A DNA stretch of 64,000 nucleotides from Phenylobacterium sp. GTDB lineage: Bacteria > Pseudomonadota > Alphaproteobacteria > Caulobacterales > Caulobacteraceae. Below the pieces are notes generated by a model, which was not told where the DNA came from, ran no database searches, and worked only from the letters and a program-made list of their open reading frames with translations. Below, in pieces: positions 39,535 to 48,180 of the stretch (within the stretch, counting starts at the first letter, position 1; each line of letters begins with the position of its first letter). Position numbers and translations under genes: made by a program. The stretch covers positions 248,001 through 312,000 of the forward strand of contig JADCAS010000005.1 in NCBI GenBank assembly GCA_020401865.1. The letters are read 5' to 3'.

Positions 39535-41307
39535 ATGACTGCCAACCTGTCTAAACGGGGCCGCGCCTTGAGGCTGCGAGCCCTGGCTTTGGCCGCCGTT
39601 GCCGTCGGCTTGTTGTGGGTGTTCAAGGCGCCGCTGATCGACGCCGTGGCTGATGTCGCGTTTCTGCCGGTGGCGACGACGAGGCCAGCTCAATATGCCG
39701 TGTCGACCCAGCACGGAGTCGCCATGAAAACGCGTGACGGCGTCGTTTTGCGCGCTGACATTCATCGCCCGATTGGCCTCGTCAAAGCGCCGACCATCCT
39801 GGCTCGAATCCCTCTCACAGACACGCTTTGGAACCGGACCAGGTCCGACGTGATAAGCCGCTTCTGGGCGAAACGCGGGTATGTGGTCGTGGTGCAAGGT
39901 ACCCGTGGACGTTACCGCTCCGATGGAGAGTTCACGCCGATGGTGCATGAACGCCAAGATGGTCTCGACACCTTGGCTTGGCTTGCCCGTCAGTCTTGGT
40001 GGGATGGTCGCTTGGCAATGTGGGGGGGCTCGGCGTTTGGGCAGACACAATGGGCGATTTCGGATCGCACCGACCCCGGCGTCGGCGCCTTCGCGATTCA
40101 AATTGCTTCCAGCCGGTTTCAGGACTTTTTCCACCCCGGCGGTGCCTTTGCTTTGGAGAGTAGCCTCTACTGGGCCCTCAATAGCGCAGGGCCGCGGGAC
40201 CAGGACGTCGATCTGAAGGCTTTGGATCGAGGTGAGCGCGCCTTGCCGGTCAGTCGGGCCGATGACGTGGCGCGCTCTGATACCGTTTTCTTCGATCAAT
40301 GGCTCACATCGGCGCCCGGGTCCCCCTATTGGGTCGCGATCGACGGCCACGAACGCGCATCGACCGCCAAGGCGCCGGCACTATTGCTGGGAGGATGGTA
40401 TGATCCATTTTTACCAGGAATGCTGCGTGACTACAAAGCCTTATCGCAAAACAAGCACGCGAGAGACACGCGCCTCGTGATCGGGCCCTTTTCTCACGCC
40501 CGCGAGATTGACTGGCCCGGCCAAGCCAAGCCGGTCCTCTATCGGCGGGCGAGCGTTGAACAGGTGATCGCCTGGTACGATCAGGTACTTGGCGTCGGCC
40601 AGCGCCCCACACCTCAACCTCGCGTTCGTCTCTATGTTATGGGGCCGAACTTCTGGCGAGACGAGCAGGAGTGGCCGCTGGCGCGGACGCGCTATACAAA
40701 ACTGTATCTGCAGGCCAACGGGCGCCTGGGTAAGGCCGCGCCGGACATCAACGCTGCTGAAGACAGGTTCACACACGATCCCAGAACGCCCACACCGACC
40801 CGTGGGGGCGCGATGCTCGGTCCAAGAGCGGGCGTGGCGATGCAGGAGCCGGTGGGTACCCGAGCAGACGTCCTCAATTATGTTACGCCTCCATTGTCCA
40901 GCCCCTTGGAGATTACGGGACCTCTCAAGGCCAAGATCTGGGTGACAACCGACGCGCCGAGCACGGATTTTACGGCGAAACTGTCATTCATCACGCCGAA
41001 AGGAGAGGCCTTCAACCTTGGTGATGGGATCATTCGCAGAGCCTTCACACCGGGAGAGCGGACTCCACTCGAAATCGATCTGGGAGCGACGAGTGTCGTT
41101 CTGGAGGCAGGTTCCAAGCTTCGGCTTGACATCTCAAGCAGCAATTTTCCCCGATTTGACCGCAATCCAAACACCGGCGAAAGCCCAGCGACTGCGACGC
41201 GGTTCGCGACAGCTCACCAAAAAGTGTGGCGCAGCGTTGACGCTGCGTCCTATATCATTCTTCCCGAGATACCGAAGGAAGATACCAAAACCCAAGGTTT
41301 ACGTTGA
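39535..41307 (+). CDS. CocE/NonD-family alpha/beta hydrolase
   Basis: Predicted serine hydrolase of the X-Pro dipeptidyl-peptidase S15-like family, which includes cocaine esterase, amino-acid ester hydrolases and glutaryl acylases. The 590 residues have a hydrophobic N-terminus (about 12-33; signal anchor or signal peptide, so outside the cytoplasm), the alpha/beta core with RDGVVLRADIHRP and GTRGRYRSDGEF, and a C-terminal jelly roll (PLEITGPLKAKIWV). The triad is Ser166 (GGSAFG), Asp290 (GGWYDPF) and His321 (GPFSHAR). An upstream TTG (39487) is an alternative start. It leads a five-gene, low-GC run and its TGA overlaps the next start. The substrate, ester or amide, is unknown. Confidence 0.88.
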   Translation: MTANLSKRGRALRLRALALAAVAVGLLWVFKAPLIDAVADVAFLPVATTRPAQYAVSTQHGVAMKTRDGVVLRADIHRPIGLVKAPTILARIPLTDTLWNRTRSDVISRFWAKRGYVVVVQGTRGRYRSDGEFTPMVHERQDGLDTLAWLARQSWWDGRLAMWGGSAFGQTQWAISDRTDPGVGAFAIQIASSRFQDFFHPGGAFALESSLYWALNSAGPRDQDVDLKALDRGERALPVSRADDVARSDTVFFDQWLTSAPGSPYWVAIDGHERASTAKAPALLLGGWYDPFLPGMLRDYKALSQNKHARDTRLVIGPFSHAREIDWPGQAKPVLYRRASVEQVIAWYDQVLGVGQRPTPQPRVRLYVMGPNFWRDEQEWPLARTRYTKLYLQANGRLGKAAPDINAAEDRFTHDPRTPTPTRGGAMLGPRAGVAMQEPVGTRADVLNYVTPPLSSPLEITGPLKAKIWVTTDAPSTDFTAKLSFITPKGEAFNLGDGIIRRAFTPGERTPLEIDLGATSVVLEAGSKLRLDISSSNFPRFDRNPNTGESPATATRFATAHQKVWRSVDAASYIILPEIPKEDTKTQGLR

Positions 41308-41786
41308 CCCTGAGCACCATTTCGGAGGACTTGAATTTGACAGAATTGCCCAGACAGTCGCGTGTACATGCGATTTTCATCATGGTGCTGCTTGGGTTGT
41401 TTGTCTTTCGTGTCGCGGCTCAAATCCTCCAGCTGCTTGCGCCGACGCCGATACTGCCCGCCTTCGAAGCTTGGCATTCAGGCACCTTGCCCTACGGTTT
41501 GTTATTCGCATTCCAAATTGTCATCATCATCCTTGCTGCTTCGTTTGTTCGAGGGCTCTGGATCGGACAGATCAAACAAAATCGACGTCTCGGCACTGTA
41601 GTGGCCTGGATTGGCGGTCTCTATTTTGCCGGTTCGGTCGCGCGGTTTGTAGCGGGGTTGACGTTCGCGAAGCAGAACCTTTTTCTCTCAGCACATCTGC
41701 CGGGAATTTTTCACATAGTTCTAGCTGTGATGGTGTTGACTGTGGCGCACTACCACCTGAGCAACATCACGGGTGACGAGGCGTGA
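41304..41786 (+). CDS. Unknown four-helix integral membrane protein
   Basis: A 160-residue inner-membrane protein with four predicted helices at about residues 22-46, 63-86, 97-118 and 128-150, short loops and a conserved-looking PAFEAWHSG between helices 1 and 2. I do not recognise a family. The TTG start at 41304 overlaps the hydrolase stop (TTGA), and the end overlaps the next gene (GTGA), so it is an integral part of the operon. Role could be a transporter-like or electron-carrying partner for the neighbouring hydroxylase; that is inference only. Confidence 0.78.
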   Translation: MTLSTISEDLNLTELPRQSRVHAIFIMVLLGLFVFRVAAQILQLLAPTPILPAFEAWHSGTLPYGLLFAFQIVIIILAASFVRGLWIGQIKQNRRLGTVVAWIGGLYFAGSVARFVAGLTFAKQNLFLSAHLPGIFHIVLAVMVLTVAHYHLSNITGDEA

Positions 41787-42661
41787 GGGGGGTACGCCGC
41801 ATCGTCAGCGTGCTGGCATATCCCTTGGTGATGGCGGCTGGCCTAATCACGCTGATGGGGCTTTTGGACGCTGGCGCCGCTCTGACCTGGGCGCCCTTCG
41901 CAACTGTCGCCATCGTCGGCCCCATCGTTATCCTGCTTGAACGGATCATCCCGTTTCGCAGAGGGTGGATAGCGAACGCAAGCGATTACCTGGAAGACAG
42001 TCTCTTCATGGTCGCGGTGCAGGTCACCGTGCCTTTCGCTATGGCTTGGGCGGTCGCGTTTGGATTGTCGACAGCCCTATCGCACCACACTAACCATTTT
42101 TCGATCTGGCCTACACATTGGCCATTATTCGCCCAGTTGGCGCTCAAGGTGATCGCGGGAGACTTCTTCAGATATTGGCTTCACAGATCCGCGCATACAT
42201 GGTCACCTCTTTGGCGATTGCATGAAGTGCATCATCATCCCAATAAACTCTACTCGACAAATGTGTTTCGATTTCATCCTATTGAAAAAGCTCTACAGTT
42301 CTGCTGTGACACGCTTCCGTTTGTAATCATTGGTATCACACCAGACGTGCTTGCTTTCTACTTTGTCTTCTACGCCATCAGTGGATTATTCCAACACTCG
42401 AACGCTGATTTGCGACTAGGCCCGTTAAACTATGTTTTCAGTGGACCCGAAGTGCACCGATGGCACCATTCCCGTACTATATCCGAGTCCAACAACAACT
42501 ACGCACATAGCTTCGTCGTATGGGATCTCGTTTTTGGCACCTACTTCCGTCCGAAATCGCGTGTGGTTGAAACCCTAGGTTTGCTTGACCCTGCCTACCC
42601 GCGCGGATTTTGGCAGCAATTGTATGCGCCGTTTCGGCGGGTAGCTCGTGACATCACATGA
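41783..42661 (+). CDS. Fatty-acid hydroxylase / sterol-desaturase family membrane di-iron enzyme
   Basis: A 292-residue membrane protein with the full histidine set of the family: HRSAH (134-138), HEVHH (147-151), His205 in FQHSN and HRWHH (225-229), bracketing helices at about 10-30, 38-55, 72-98 and 178-205. These residues bind a di-iron centre that hydroxylates or desaturates alkyl chains or cleaves ether lipids. The bacterial family is broad, so the substrate is open. Low GC is marked: 20 of 60 bases are G or C at 42241-42300. It starts GTG in a GTGA overlap and ends in an ATGA overlap with the GH3 gene. Confidence 0.88.
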   Translation: MRGVRRIVSVLAYPLVMAAGLITLMGLLDAGAALTWAPFATVAIVGPIVILLERIIPFRRGWIANASDYLEDSLFMVAVQVTVPFAMAWAVAFGLSTALSHHTNHFSIWPTHWPLFAQLALKVIAGDFFRYWLHRSAHTWSPLWRLHEVHHHPNKLYSTNVFRFHPIEKALQFCCDTLPFVIIGITPDVLAFYFVFYAISGLFQHSNADLRLGPLNYVFSGPEVHRWHHSRTISESNNNYAHSFVVWDLVFGTYFRPKSRVVETLGLLDPAYPRGFWQQLYAPFRRVARDIT

Positions 42662-44310
42662 GCCTACGCTCCCGACTTGCGCAGTTTGTTCTGGCGGCGT
42701 CGATGGAAACGGTGGCCCGCCGTCGACATGCAGACCTGCTTAAGCAAGCGTCGTATCCAGACAAGGCTCAATCTCAGGCCCTGGAAGCCATCTTGCGCCT
42801 TTGCAAGGAAACGACGCAGGGACGACGTTTCGGCGTTTCAGAAGCCCTCAGCATTGACGACTTCCGCCGTGCCGTGCCCATTCAAACCTATGAGGACATA
42901 CGTTCAGGCATAGAGCGACAGATTGCGACCGGGATGCTCGAGGTCGCCCCCGAGCCCCCCTTGATGTACGCGCGGACAAGCGGCACGACCGGGCAGCCGA
43001 AGTACATTCCAGTCACCCGGAGCACGTTGAAGCAGTTCCGAGCTGCGCAACAGGCGATGGCTTTTCCGCCCCACGCCGCTTACGGGGCGTTCCGAGGCCG
43101 GATCCTAGGCTTTGGCGGCCCGGCACGAGAGGAGGCGTTGTCAAACGGCGTTCCGGCCGGGTCGACGAGCGGCCTTATCTACGAAACCATGCCCTACCTT
43201 TTGCGGGCGAACTATGTTGTTCCGGCAGAAGTGTTCGGCATCGAAGACTACGAGTTGAAATATCTTGTGACAGCTCGCCTCGCCTTGGCGGCGCGGGATA
43301 TCTCACTCATTGCCGCGGCGAACCCGTCGACGATCATCAGACTGCTCTCAGTGATCGAAGCTCATCGAGGTCGACTATCCCGGGACCTGGAGAACGGTGG
43401 GTTTCATGCTTTGGATCGACTTTCGCCTGAGGTGTGCGCGGCGGTAGAACCGCTTTTGAGGCCCTCAAGAGCCAGCGCCAAGATCTTGGAGCATGCCCAT
43501 GCGGCTTCACTTGCTGATCTTTGGCCGAACCTGCGCGCTGTGGTCACTTGGCTAGGTGGGGGATGTATTCATGCGGCCGCATCGGTTCGGTCTCAGATAC
43601 CCAAAGCCGCGGGCATGATCGACGCGGGTTACATTGCAAGCGAACTGCGGGGGACGATCGTTGTCGATGCGAGAAACAATCTCGCACTTCCGATGTTGGG
43701 CGACGTCTTCTTCGAATTCGTCGAAAACGCGGCATGGGATCGGGGCGAACGCGAAACACAGCTTCTTCACGAACTTGTCCAAGGTACCGAGTACCAGATC
43801 ATCGTGACCACGGCGGCTGGGCTACTCAGATATCAAATGAACGACGTCATGCGGGTGACTGGCTTCGTCGGCGCCTGTCCAACCCTCGAATTCGTGCGAA
43901 AAGGACGCGGCGTCACGAACATCGTGGGTGAAAAGCTCTCGGAAGATCAAATTCACTCAGCAGTAGCGACCGTATTCACCCAGCCTCCCGTTTTTTACAT
44001 TGCTTTGGCTGACACTAAAGCTTCTGTTTATCGAATTTTTGTTGAAACGCCATTCAATGAAACGAATACTGCCGAGGCGTTTGATGCAAAACTACAACAG
44101 TTGAATATCGAATATGCTGCTAAACGGGGTAGTGGAAGGTTAGCATCACCGCGCTTGGTTCGACTTCGGCCCGGCGCAGGCGCCGCCTACCACAAGCATT
44201 GCGTCGAGGTGAAAGGTCAGCGCGAATCACAGGCAAAGGTCTTGGCCCTCCAGCGCGTGGAGGATTTTGACTTCGATTTCTCGGACTACATGGACGCCAA
44301 TGCCTTTTGA
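42658..44310 (+). CDS. GH3-family adenylate-forming amido synthetase
   Basis: A 550-residue member of the GH3 family, known from plants as enzymes that adenylate a carboxylic acid and join it to an amino acid. Visible family features are the N-terminal GH3 start with QALEAILRLCKETTQGRRFG, the phosphate-binding motif ARTSGTTGQPKYIPVT (105-120), the ribose-binding RYQMND (Arg391, Asp396) followed by VMRVTGF, and RKGRGVTNIVGEKLSE leading into the mobile C-terminal domain. Bacterial members are mostly uncharacterised. Likely reaction: acid plus ATP plus amine gives amide plus AMP and pyrophosphate. Overlaps both neighbours. Confidence 0.88.
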   Translation: MSLRSRLAQFVLAASMETVARRRHADLLKQASYPDKAQSQALEAILRLCKETTQGRRFGVSEALSIDDFRRAVPIQTYEDIRSGIERQIATGMLEVAPEPPLMYARTSGTTGQPKYIPVTRSTLKQFRAAQQAMAFPPHAAYGAFRGRILGFGGPAREEALSNGVPAGSTSGLIYETMPYLLRANYVVPAEVFGIEDYELKYLVTARLALAARDISLIAAANPSTIIRLLSVIEAHRGRLSRDLENGGFHALDRLSPEVCAAVEPLLRPSRASAKILEHAHAASLADLWPNLRAVVTWLGGGCIHAAASVRSQIPKAAGMIDAGYIASELRGTIVVDARNNLALPMLGDVFFEFVENAAWDRGERETQLLHELVQGTEYQIIVTTAAGLLRYQMNDVMRVTGFVGACPTLEFVRKGRGVTNIVGEKLSEDQIHSAVATVFTQPPVFYIALADTKASVYRIFVETPFNETNTAEAFDAKLQQLNIEYAAKRGSGRLASPRLVRLRPGAGAAYHKHCVEVKGQRESQAKVLALQRVEDFDFDFSDYMDANAF

Positions 44311-45400
44311 GCTTCGCTTTCTCTCTTTGCCGATAGCGTTTCGGCAGGCTTTTTCACATGCCTCCGCAAGCAGAAAATTTGCAGAAAATGTGATTGTCAT
44401 GGCGCGTGATCAGGAGGGAAGGGTCGGTCTTGGCGAAGGCTGTCCTCGCCCATATGTCACGGGGGAAACGCTGGAGGCGGCCCAGTCTTTCTTAACGGCG
44501 CATCTGCCTCTCCTTTCGAACATCCAGGATCTTGACGGCCTCAGAAGTTGGAGCACCAGCAACAAGCTCGTCATTGATCTCTGCCCGAGCGCATTCTGCG
44601 CAGCGGAACTTGCTCTGCTTGATCTGATAGCTCAGCGAGACGGCGTGAGCGTCGAGACCCTTCTGGGTTTGCCGCCGATCATCGACCAGCCTTTAAGCGC
44701 TGTTTACAGCGCGAGCGGCGGTTTAGCGTTCTCAGCGCAACATCTTGCATTTCGGGCACGCGGCATTCGAGATGCAAAGCTCAAGATCTCAGGGAATTCG
44801 GCGCGCGATATGTCTCGCGCTCGCCAACTGTCACGATTTGGCTCGGTACGTGTCGACGCCAACAATCTTTGGCGCGATGCGGCGCAGGCGATCAAGGCCT
44901 TGACACCACTGACGCCTTTTATCTGGGCGGTCGAAGAGCCCTGCAGCCCAAAGGATTGGGCGTCCATGACATCTATCCAGACGACAACAGGACTGACCCT
45001 GATCGCGGACGAAAGTGTGACCAAGGTAGAGGACCTCGAAGAGATCCCGACAGGGTTGAAGGTAGCCATAAATCTCAGGGTGTCAAAGCATGGCGGCCTT
45101 ATCCGCACCTTGGACTTGGTTCGAGCCGCGCAGAATCGGGGATTCGACGTCATCATTGGCGCTCAAGTCGGCGAAACGAGCATTCTGGCTCGCGCCGCGC
45201 TTAGTGTGGCCGCAATTGTGCCTCGGCTGCGTGGGTTTGAGGCTGGGTATGGCACGTGGTTGCTCCAGTTCGACGTCACAGAGCCTGCGATCAAGGCGCA
45301 ACTTGGGGCGAAATTGATCGCTGAACTGCAGGCAGCTCCCGGACTTGGTCTCTCCCCTTCGCAAAGATTGAAGGGTGAATTCGAATGCTTATCAGTGTGA
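44300..45400 (+). CDS. Dipeptide-epimerase-like enolase superfamily enzyme
   Basis: A 366-residue muconate-lactonizing-type enolase superfamily protein. The lid domain has GLGEGCPRPYVTGET (loop 44-57). The barrel has the KxK pair Lys160-Lys162, metal ligands Asp186 (VDANNLW), Glu212 (VEEPC) and Asp238 (IADESV), and opposite base Lys263 (SKHGG). Two flanking lysines are the signature of 1,1-proton transfer, as in L-Ala-D/L-Glu epimerases; OSBS and N-succinylamino acid racemase are close alternatives. ATG 44300 overlaps the GH3 stop by 11 bases. Last gene of the operon; a step that inverts an amino-acid centre next to an amido synthetase suggests peptide or aminoacyl-amide chemistry. Confidence 0.87.
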   Translation: MPFELRFLSLPIAFRQAFSHASASRKFAENVIVMARDQEGRVGLGEGCPRPYVTGETLEAAQSFLTAHLPLLSNIQDLDGLRSWSTSNKLVIDLCPSAFCAAELALLDLIAQRDGVSVETLLGLPPIIDQPLSAVYSASGGLAFSAQHLAFRARGIRDAKLKISGNSARDMSRARQLSRFGSVRVDANNLWRDAAQAIKALTPLTPFIWAVEEPCSPKDWASMTSIQTTTGLTLIADESVTKVEDLEEIPTGLKVAINLRVSKHGGLIRTLDLVRAAQNRGFDVIIGAQVGETSILARAALSVAAIVPRLRGFEAGYGTWLLQFDVTEPAIKAQLGAKLIAELQAAPGLGLSPSQRLKGEFECLSV

Positions 45401-45723
45401 CGGTGTGACCCGCCCGCCGGTACCAGCCGGTCGACAATTTGCGCCCTGCTGCAGATTTCCACGGGTCACATCCGATCGCCCGGCAACCTTTACCCCGGAT
45501 AGATCACACGTCCGGCTCACCCTGCTTGCGCAGGATCCCCATGAACTGCTCTTCCGCGAACCTTGATCGCTTCAGCCTCCCGTCTTCTTCCATAGGTCGG
45601 GGTCCAGTTGTTTCTGGCTGAGTTTAAGCGGATCACAACACCACCATCACCGCCACCGGCGTCTTCTGACCATGATCAAGGAGCCCTGAGCTCCGACAAC
45701 CGTCTGCCGTGCGCCTCAGGGCC
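45401..45723. other. Intergenic region at the right edge of the low-GC operon
   Basis: 323 bases between the convergent epimerase and rnj genes. There is no convincing gene; a 63-codon plus frame (45375-45566) has no recognisable features. Nine-base arms TGTGACCCG (45404-45412) and CGGGTCACA (45462-45470) form an inverted repeat around 49 bases. No T-rich intrinsic terminator was seen. Confidence 0.55.
45404..45470. repeat. Nine-base inverted repeat downstream of the operon
   Basis: TGTGACCCG and CGGGTCACA are exact reverse complements, starting four bases after the epimerase stop and separated by 49 bases. It could fold at the 3' end of the operon RNA, or be a remnant of the insertion boundary. 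Confidence 0.4.
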
Positions 45724-47406
45724 TCAGAGCCTCAGGAGGGTGGTCTGGACCACGGGGCGGCGGCCCCAGACGCGCTGGGCGGCCTTCTTGAGGGCGCGCG
45801 AGATGGCGGCCTCCACCTCGGCGTCGATCTCGCGCTGGTCTCCGTCCAGACGGCGCACGGCGGCCTCGGCGGCGTCGGCCAGGTCGTCGAGGATGTCGTC
45901 CAGAGGCCGCTCGGGCTCTCCCGGCAGGCCGATCGCCCGGACCTGGGGTCCCGAAGCGATGCGCCCGCGACCATCCAGAACCAGGGCGGCGTGGAGGACC
46001 CCGCTGGTCGCCGCGTGCCGGCGCTCCCGCAGGGGCTCTCCATCCTGGGGCGTCAGGAATCCGCCATCAATGTAGATACGTCCGGCGGGAACCTCGTCGA
46101 TCACCTCGGCCCGGCCCGGGGCCAGGCGGACCATGTCGCCGTTGCGGGGCGCCACCGCCTGCGGGACCTGGAGGTCGCGGGCGAAGGCGGCGTGTTCGAG
46201 CAGGTGGCGGCGCTCTCCGTGGGTGGGAATGGAAATCTGCGGCCGGGCCCAGGCGTACATGTCAGCCAGCTCGTCCCGGCAAGGGTGACCCGAGACATGG
46301 ATGCCGGGATGCTCCCGGTCGGTGATCAGCCTTATCCCCCGCTCGGAGAGCCGGTTCTGCATGTCCCGGATGGCGATCTCGTTGCCGGGGATCACCCGGC
46401 TGGAGAAGATGACGGCGTCCCCCGCCCCCAGGCGGATGTGAGGATGCGATCCGTCGGCGATGCGCGACAGGGCCGCCCGCGGCTCTCCCTGGCTGCCCGT
46501 GCAGAGAAGCAGGACCTGCTCGGGCGGCAGGTGAGAGGCCTGAGCCTCGGAGATGAAGCCCTGGGAGTCGACGTCCATGCCCACGTGACGGGCGGCGGCG
46601 GCCATCCGGATCATGGACCGGCCCACCAGGCAGATCTTCCGGCCCGCCGCCCGGCCGGCGACGATGGCGGTCTCCATCCGGGCCACGTTGGAGGCGAAGC
46701 AGGCGACCGCGACCCGACCGGTCTGAGCGGCGATAACCCGGATCAGTTCCTCGCGCACGTCCGCCTCGGAGCCGGCGCGGCCGTCGACGAAGACGTTGGT
46801 GGAGTCGCAGACCATGGCCAGGACGCCGTCATCCCCCAGCTGGCGCAGGGCGCCGGCGTCAGTGACCTCGCCCAGGAGGGGCGACGGATCGATCTTCCAG
46901 TCCCCGGTATGCAACACCACGCCCAGGGGCGTTCGGATGACCAGGCCGTTCGGCTCGGGAATGGAGTGGGTCAGGGTGACCATCTCCACGTCGAAGGGCC
47001 CCAGCACAATCCGTCCGCCCAGGGGCACGATGTTCAGCTCGACCTCGTCCTCGAGGTTCCGCTCGCGCAGCTTCTCGCGCAGCAGGAAGGCGGTGAAGGG
47101 CGTGGCGTAGAGCGGAGCCCTCAGGCGCGGCCAAAGCCAGGCCACCGCGCCGATATGGTCCTCATGGGCGTGGGTGAGGACGATGCCGAGGATGTCGTCG
47201 GCATGATCCTCGATCCAGGCCGGGTCCGGGAGGATGATGTCGACGCCCGGCGTGTCCTGACCCCCGAAGGTGACCCCCAGGTCCGCCACGATCCAGCGTC
47301 GGCGGTCGGGGGGGCCGTACCCGTAGAGGTTGAAGTTCATGCCGATCTCGTCGGATCCGCCCAGCGGCAGGAAGACGAGTTCGTCGTCAGGACGTGGTCC
47401 GGCCAC
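45724..47406 (-). CDS. rnj: Ribonuclease J
   Basis: Metallo-beta-lactamase-fold RNase with endonuclease and 5' exonuclease activity in mRNA decay and RNA maturation. The 560 residues have the zinc motif THAHEDHIGA (His79, His81, Asp83, His84), LHTGDWKID, CDSTNVF and the beta-CASP motifs VACFASNVARMET, CTGSQGEPRAAL and PTHGERRHL. GTG at 47406 directly abuts the coaX stop. It is last in the nuo-birA-coaX-rnj run; downstream is the low-GC operon. Confidence 0.96.
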   Translation of the reverse strand: MAGPRPDDELVFLPLGGSDEIGMNFNLYGYGPPDRRRWIVADLGVTFGGQDTPGVDIILPDPAWIEDHADDILGIVLTHAHEDHIGAVAWLWPRLRAPLYATPFTAFLLREKLRERNLEDEVELNIVPLGGRIVLGPFDVEMVTLTHSIPEPNGLVIRTPLGVVLHTGDWKIDPSPLLGEVTDAGALRQLGDDGVLAMVCDSTNVFVDGRAGSEADVREELIRVIAAQTGRVAVACFASNVARMETAIVAGRAAGRKICLVGRSMIRMAAAARHVGMDVDSQGFISEAQASHLPPEQVLLLCTGSQGEPRAALSRIADGSHPHIRLGAGDAVIFSSRVIPGNEIAIRDMQNRLSERGIRLITDREHPGIHVSGHPCRDELADMYAWARPQISIPTHGERRHLLEHAAFARDLQVPQAVAPRNGDMVRLAPGRAEVIDEVPAGRIYIDGGFLTPQDGEPLRERRHAATSGVLHAALVLDGRGRIASGPQVRAIGLPGEPERPLDDILDDLADAAEAAVRRLDGDQREIDAEVEAAISRALKKAAQRVWGRRPVVQTTLLRL

Positions 47407-48180
47407 CTAGCGGGCTCCCGTATTGCGACGATGGATTTCCAGCATGCCGCGGATGGTCAGGTCAGAATCGAAGTGATCGATGGCCTCGGTGGCGCCCTGG
47501 AAGAGCGAGGCCACCCCGCCCGTCGCCACCACCGTCATCGGCCTCCCCCATTCCGCCTTGATGCGTGTGATCAGGCCCTCGATCAGGGCGATGTAGCCCC
47601 AGAAGACCCCGGCCTGCATGGCGCCGACAGTGTCCCGTCCGATGGTCCTCTCGGGCCGGCGGATGGCCACCCTGGGCAGCTTGGCGGCGGCGGCGTGCAG
47701 GGCTTCCATGGAGAGGTTGATGCCGGGGGCAATGACCCCGCCCTCGAAGCCGCCGTCCGCGGCGATGACGTCTAAGGTCGTCGCCGTCCCGGAGTCGATG
47801 ACGATCAGATCACCGGGATAGACCACATGGGCGCCGATGGCGTTGACCAGGCGGTCGGCGCCGGCCTCCGAGGGCTTTTCCAGACGAACGGGTATGCCGA
47901 GGTCGACATTCTCACCGATGACCAGGGGCTCCACCTTGAGGTAGCGGCGAGCGAGGTTTCGCAGGTTGAAGACCGACTGGGGCACCACGCTGGAGATAAT
48001 GCAGGCGTCGAGCATGTCGAACCTCAGGCCTGTCATGGAAAGCAGCTGGTGCAGCCAGACCGCGTATTCGTCCGCCGTCCGGGTGGACTGGGTGGCCGTC
48101 CGCCACTGGGCGACCCACGTGGTCCCGTCGTGAACGGCGAAGAGGGTGTTGGTGTTGCCCTGCTCGATCGCCAGCAGCAT
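47407..48180 (-). CDS. coaX: Type III pantothenate kinase
   Basis: Phosphorylates pantothenate, first step of CoA synthesis. The 257-residue ASKHA-fold protein has [13 protein letters not shown] at the phosphate-binding site (Glu5-Gln6 where many homologues have Asp-Val/Ala), [40 protein letters not shown] and [10 protein letters not shown]. Type III enzymes typically need a monovalent cation and escape CoA feedback. It shares one base with the birA stop and abuts rnj. Confidence 0.95.
   Translation of the reverse strand: MLLAIEQGNTNTLFAVHDGTTWVAQWRTATQSTRTADEYAVWLHQLLSMTGLRFDMLDACIISSVVPQSVFNLRNLARRYLKVEPLVIGENVDLGIPVRLEKPSEAGADRLVNAIGAHVVYPGDLIVIDSGTATTLDVIAADGGFEGGVIAPGINLSMEALHAAAAKLPRVAIRRPERTIGRDTVGAMQAGVFWGYIALIEGLITRIKAEWGRPMTVVATGGVASLFQGATEAIDHFDSDLTIRGMLEIHRRNTGAR

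Noticed and set aside
39421..40350. 309-codon minus-strand frame antisense to the CocE/NonD hydrolase
   Set aside because: No family features. The plus strand carries an intact hydrolase with its full catalytic triad.
39352..45481. Nine-base direct repeat CGATCGCCC at 39352-39360 and 45473-45481 as attachment sites of an island
   Set aside because: Too short and GC-rich to exclude chance; no longer match surrounds it and no integrase is present.
45375..45566. 63-codon plus-strand frame after the epimerase
   Set aside because: Starts inside the epimerase gene in another frame, no recognised motif, no good ribosome site.
45401..45723. tRNA or other structured RNA at the island edge
   Set aside because: No acceptor stem, T-loop or CCA pattern could be assembled; only a nine-base inverted repeat was found.
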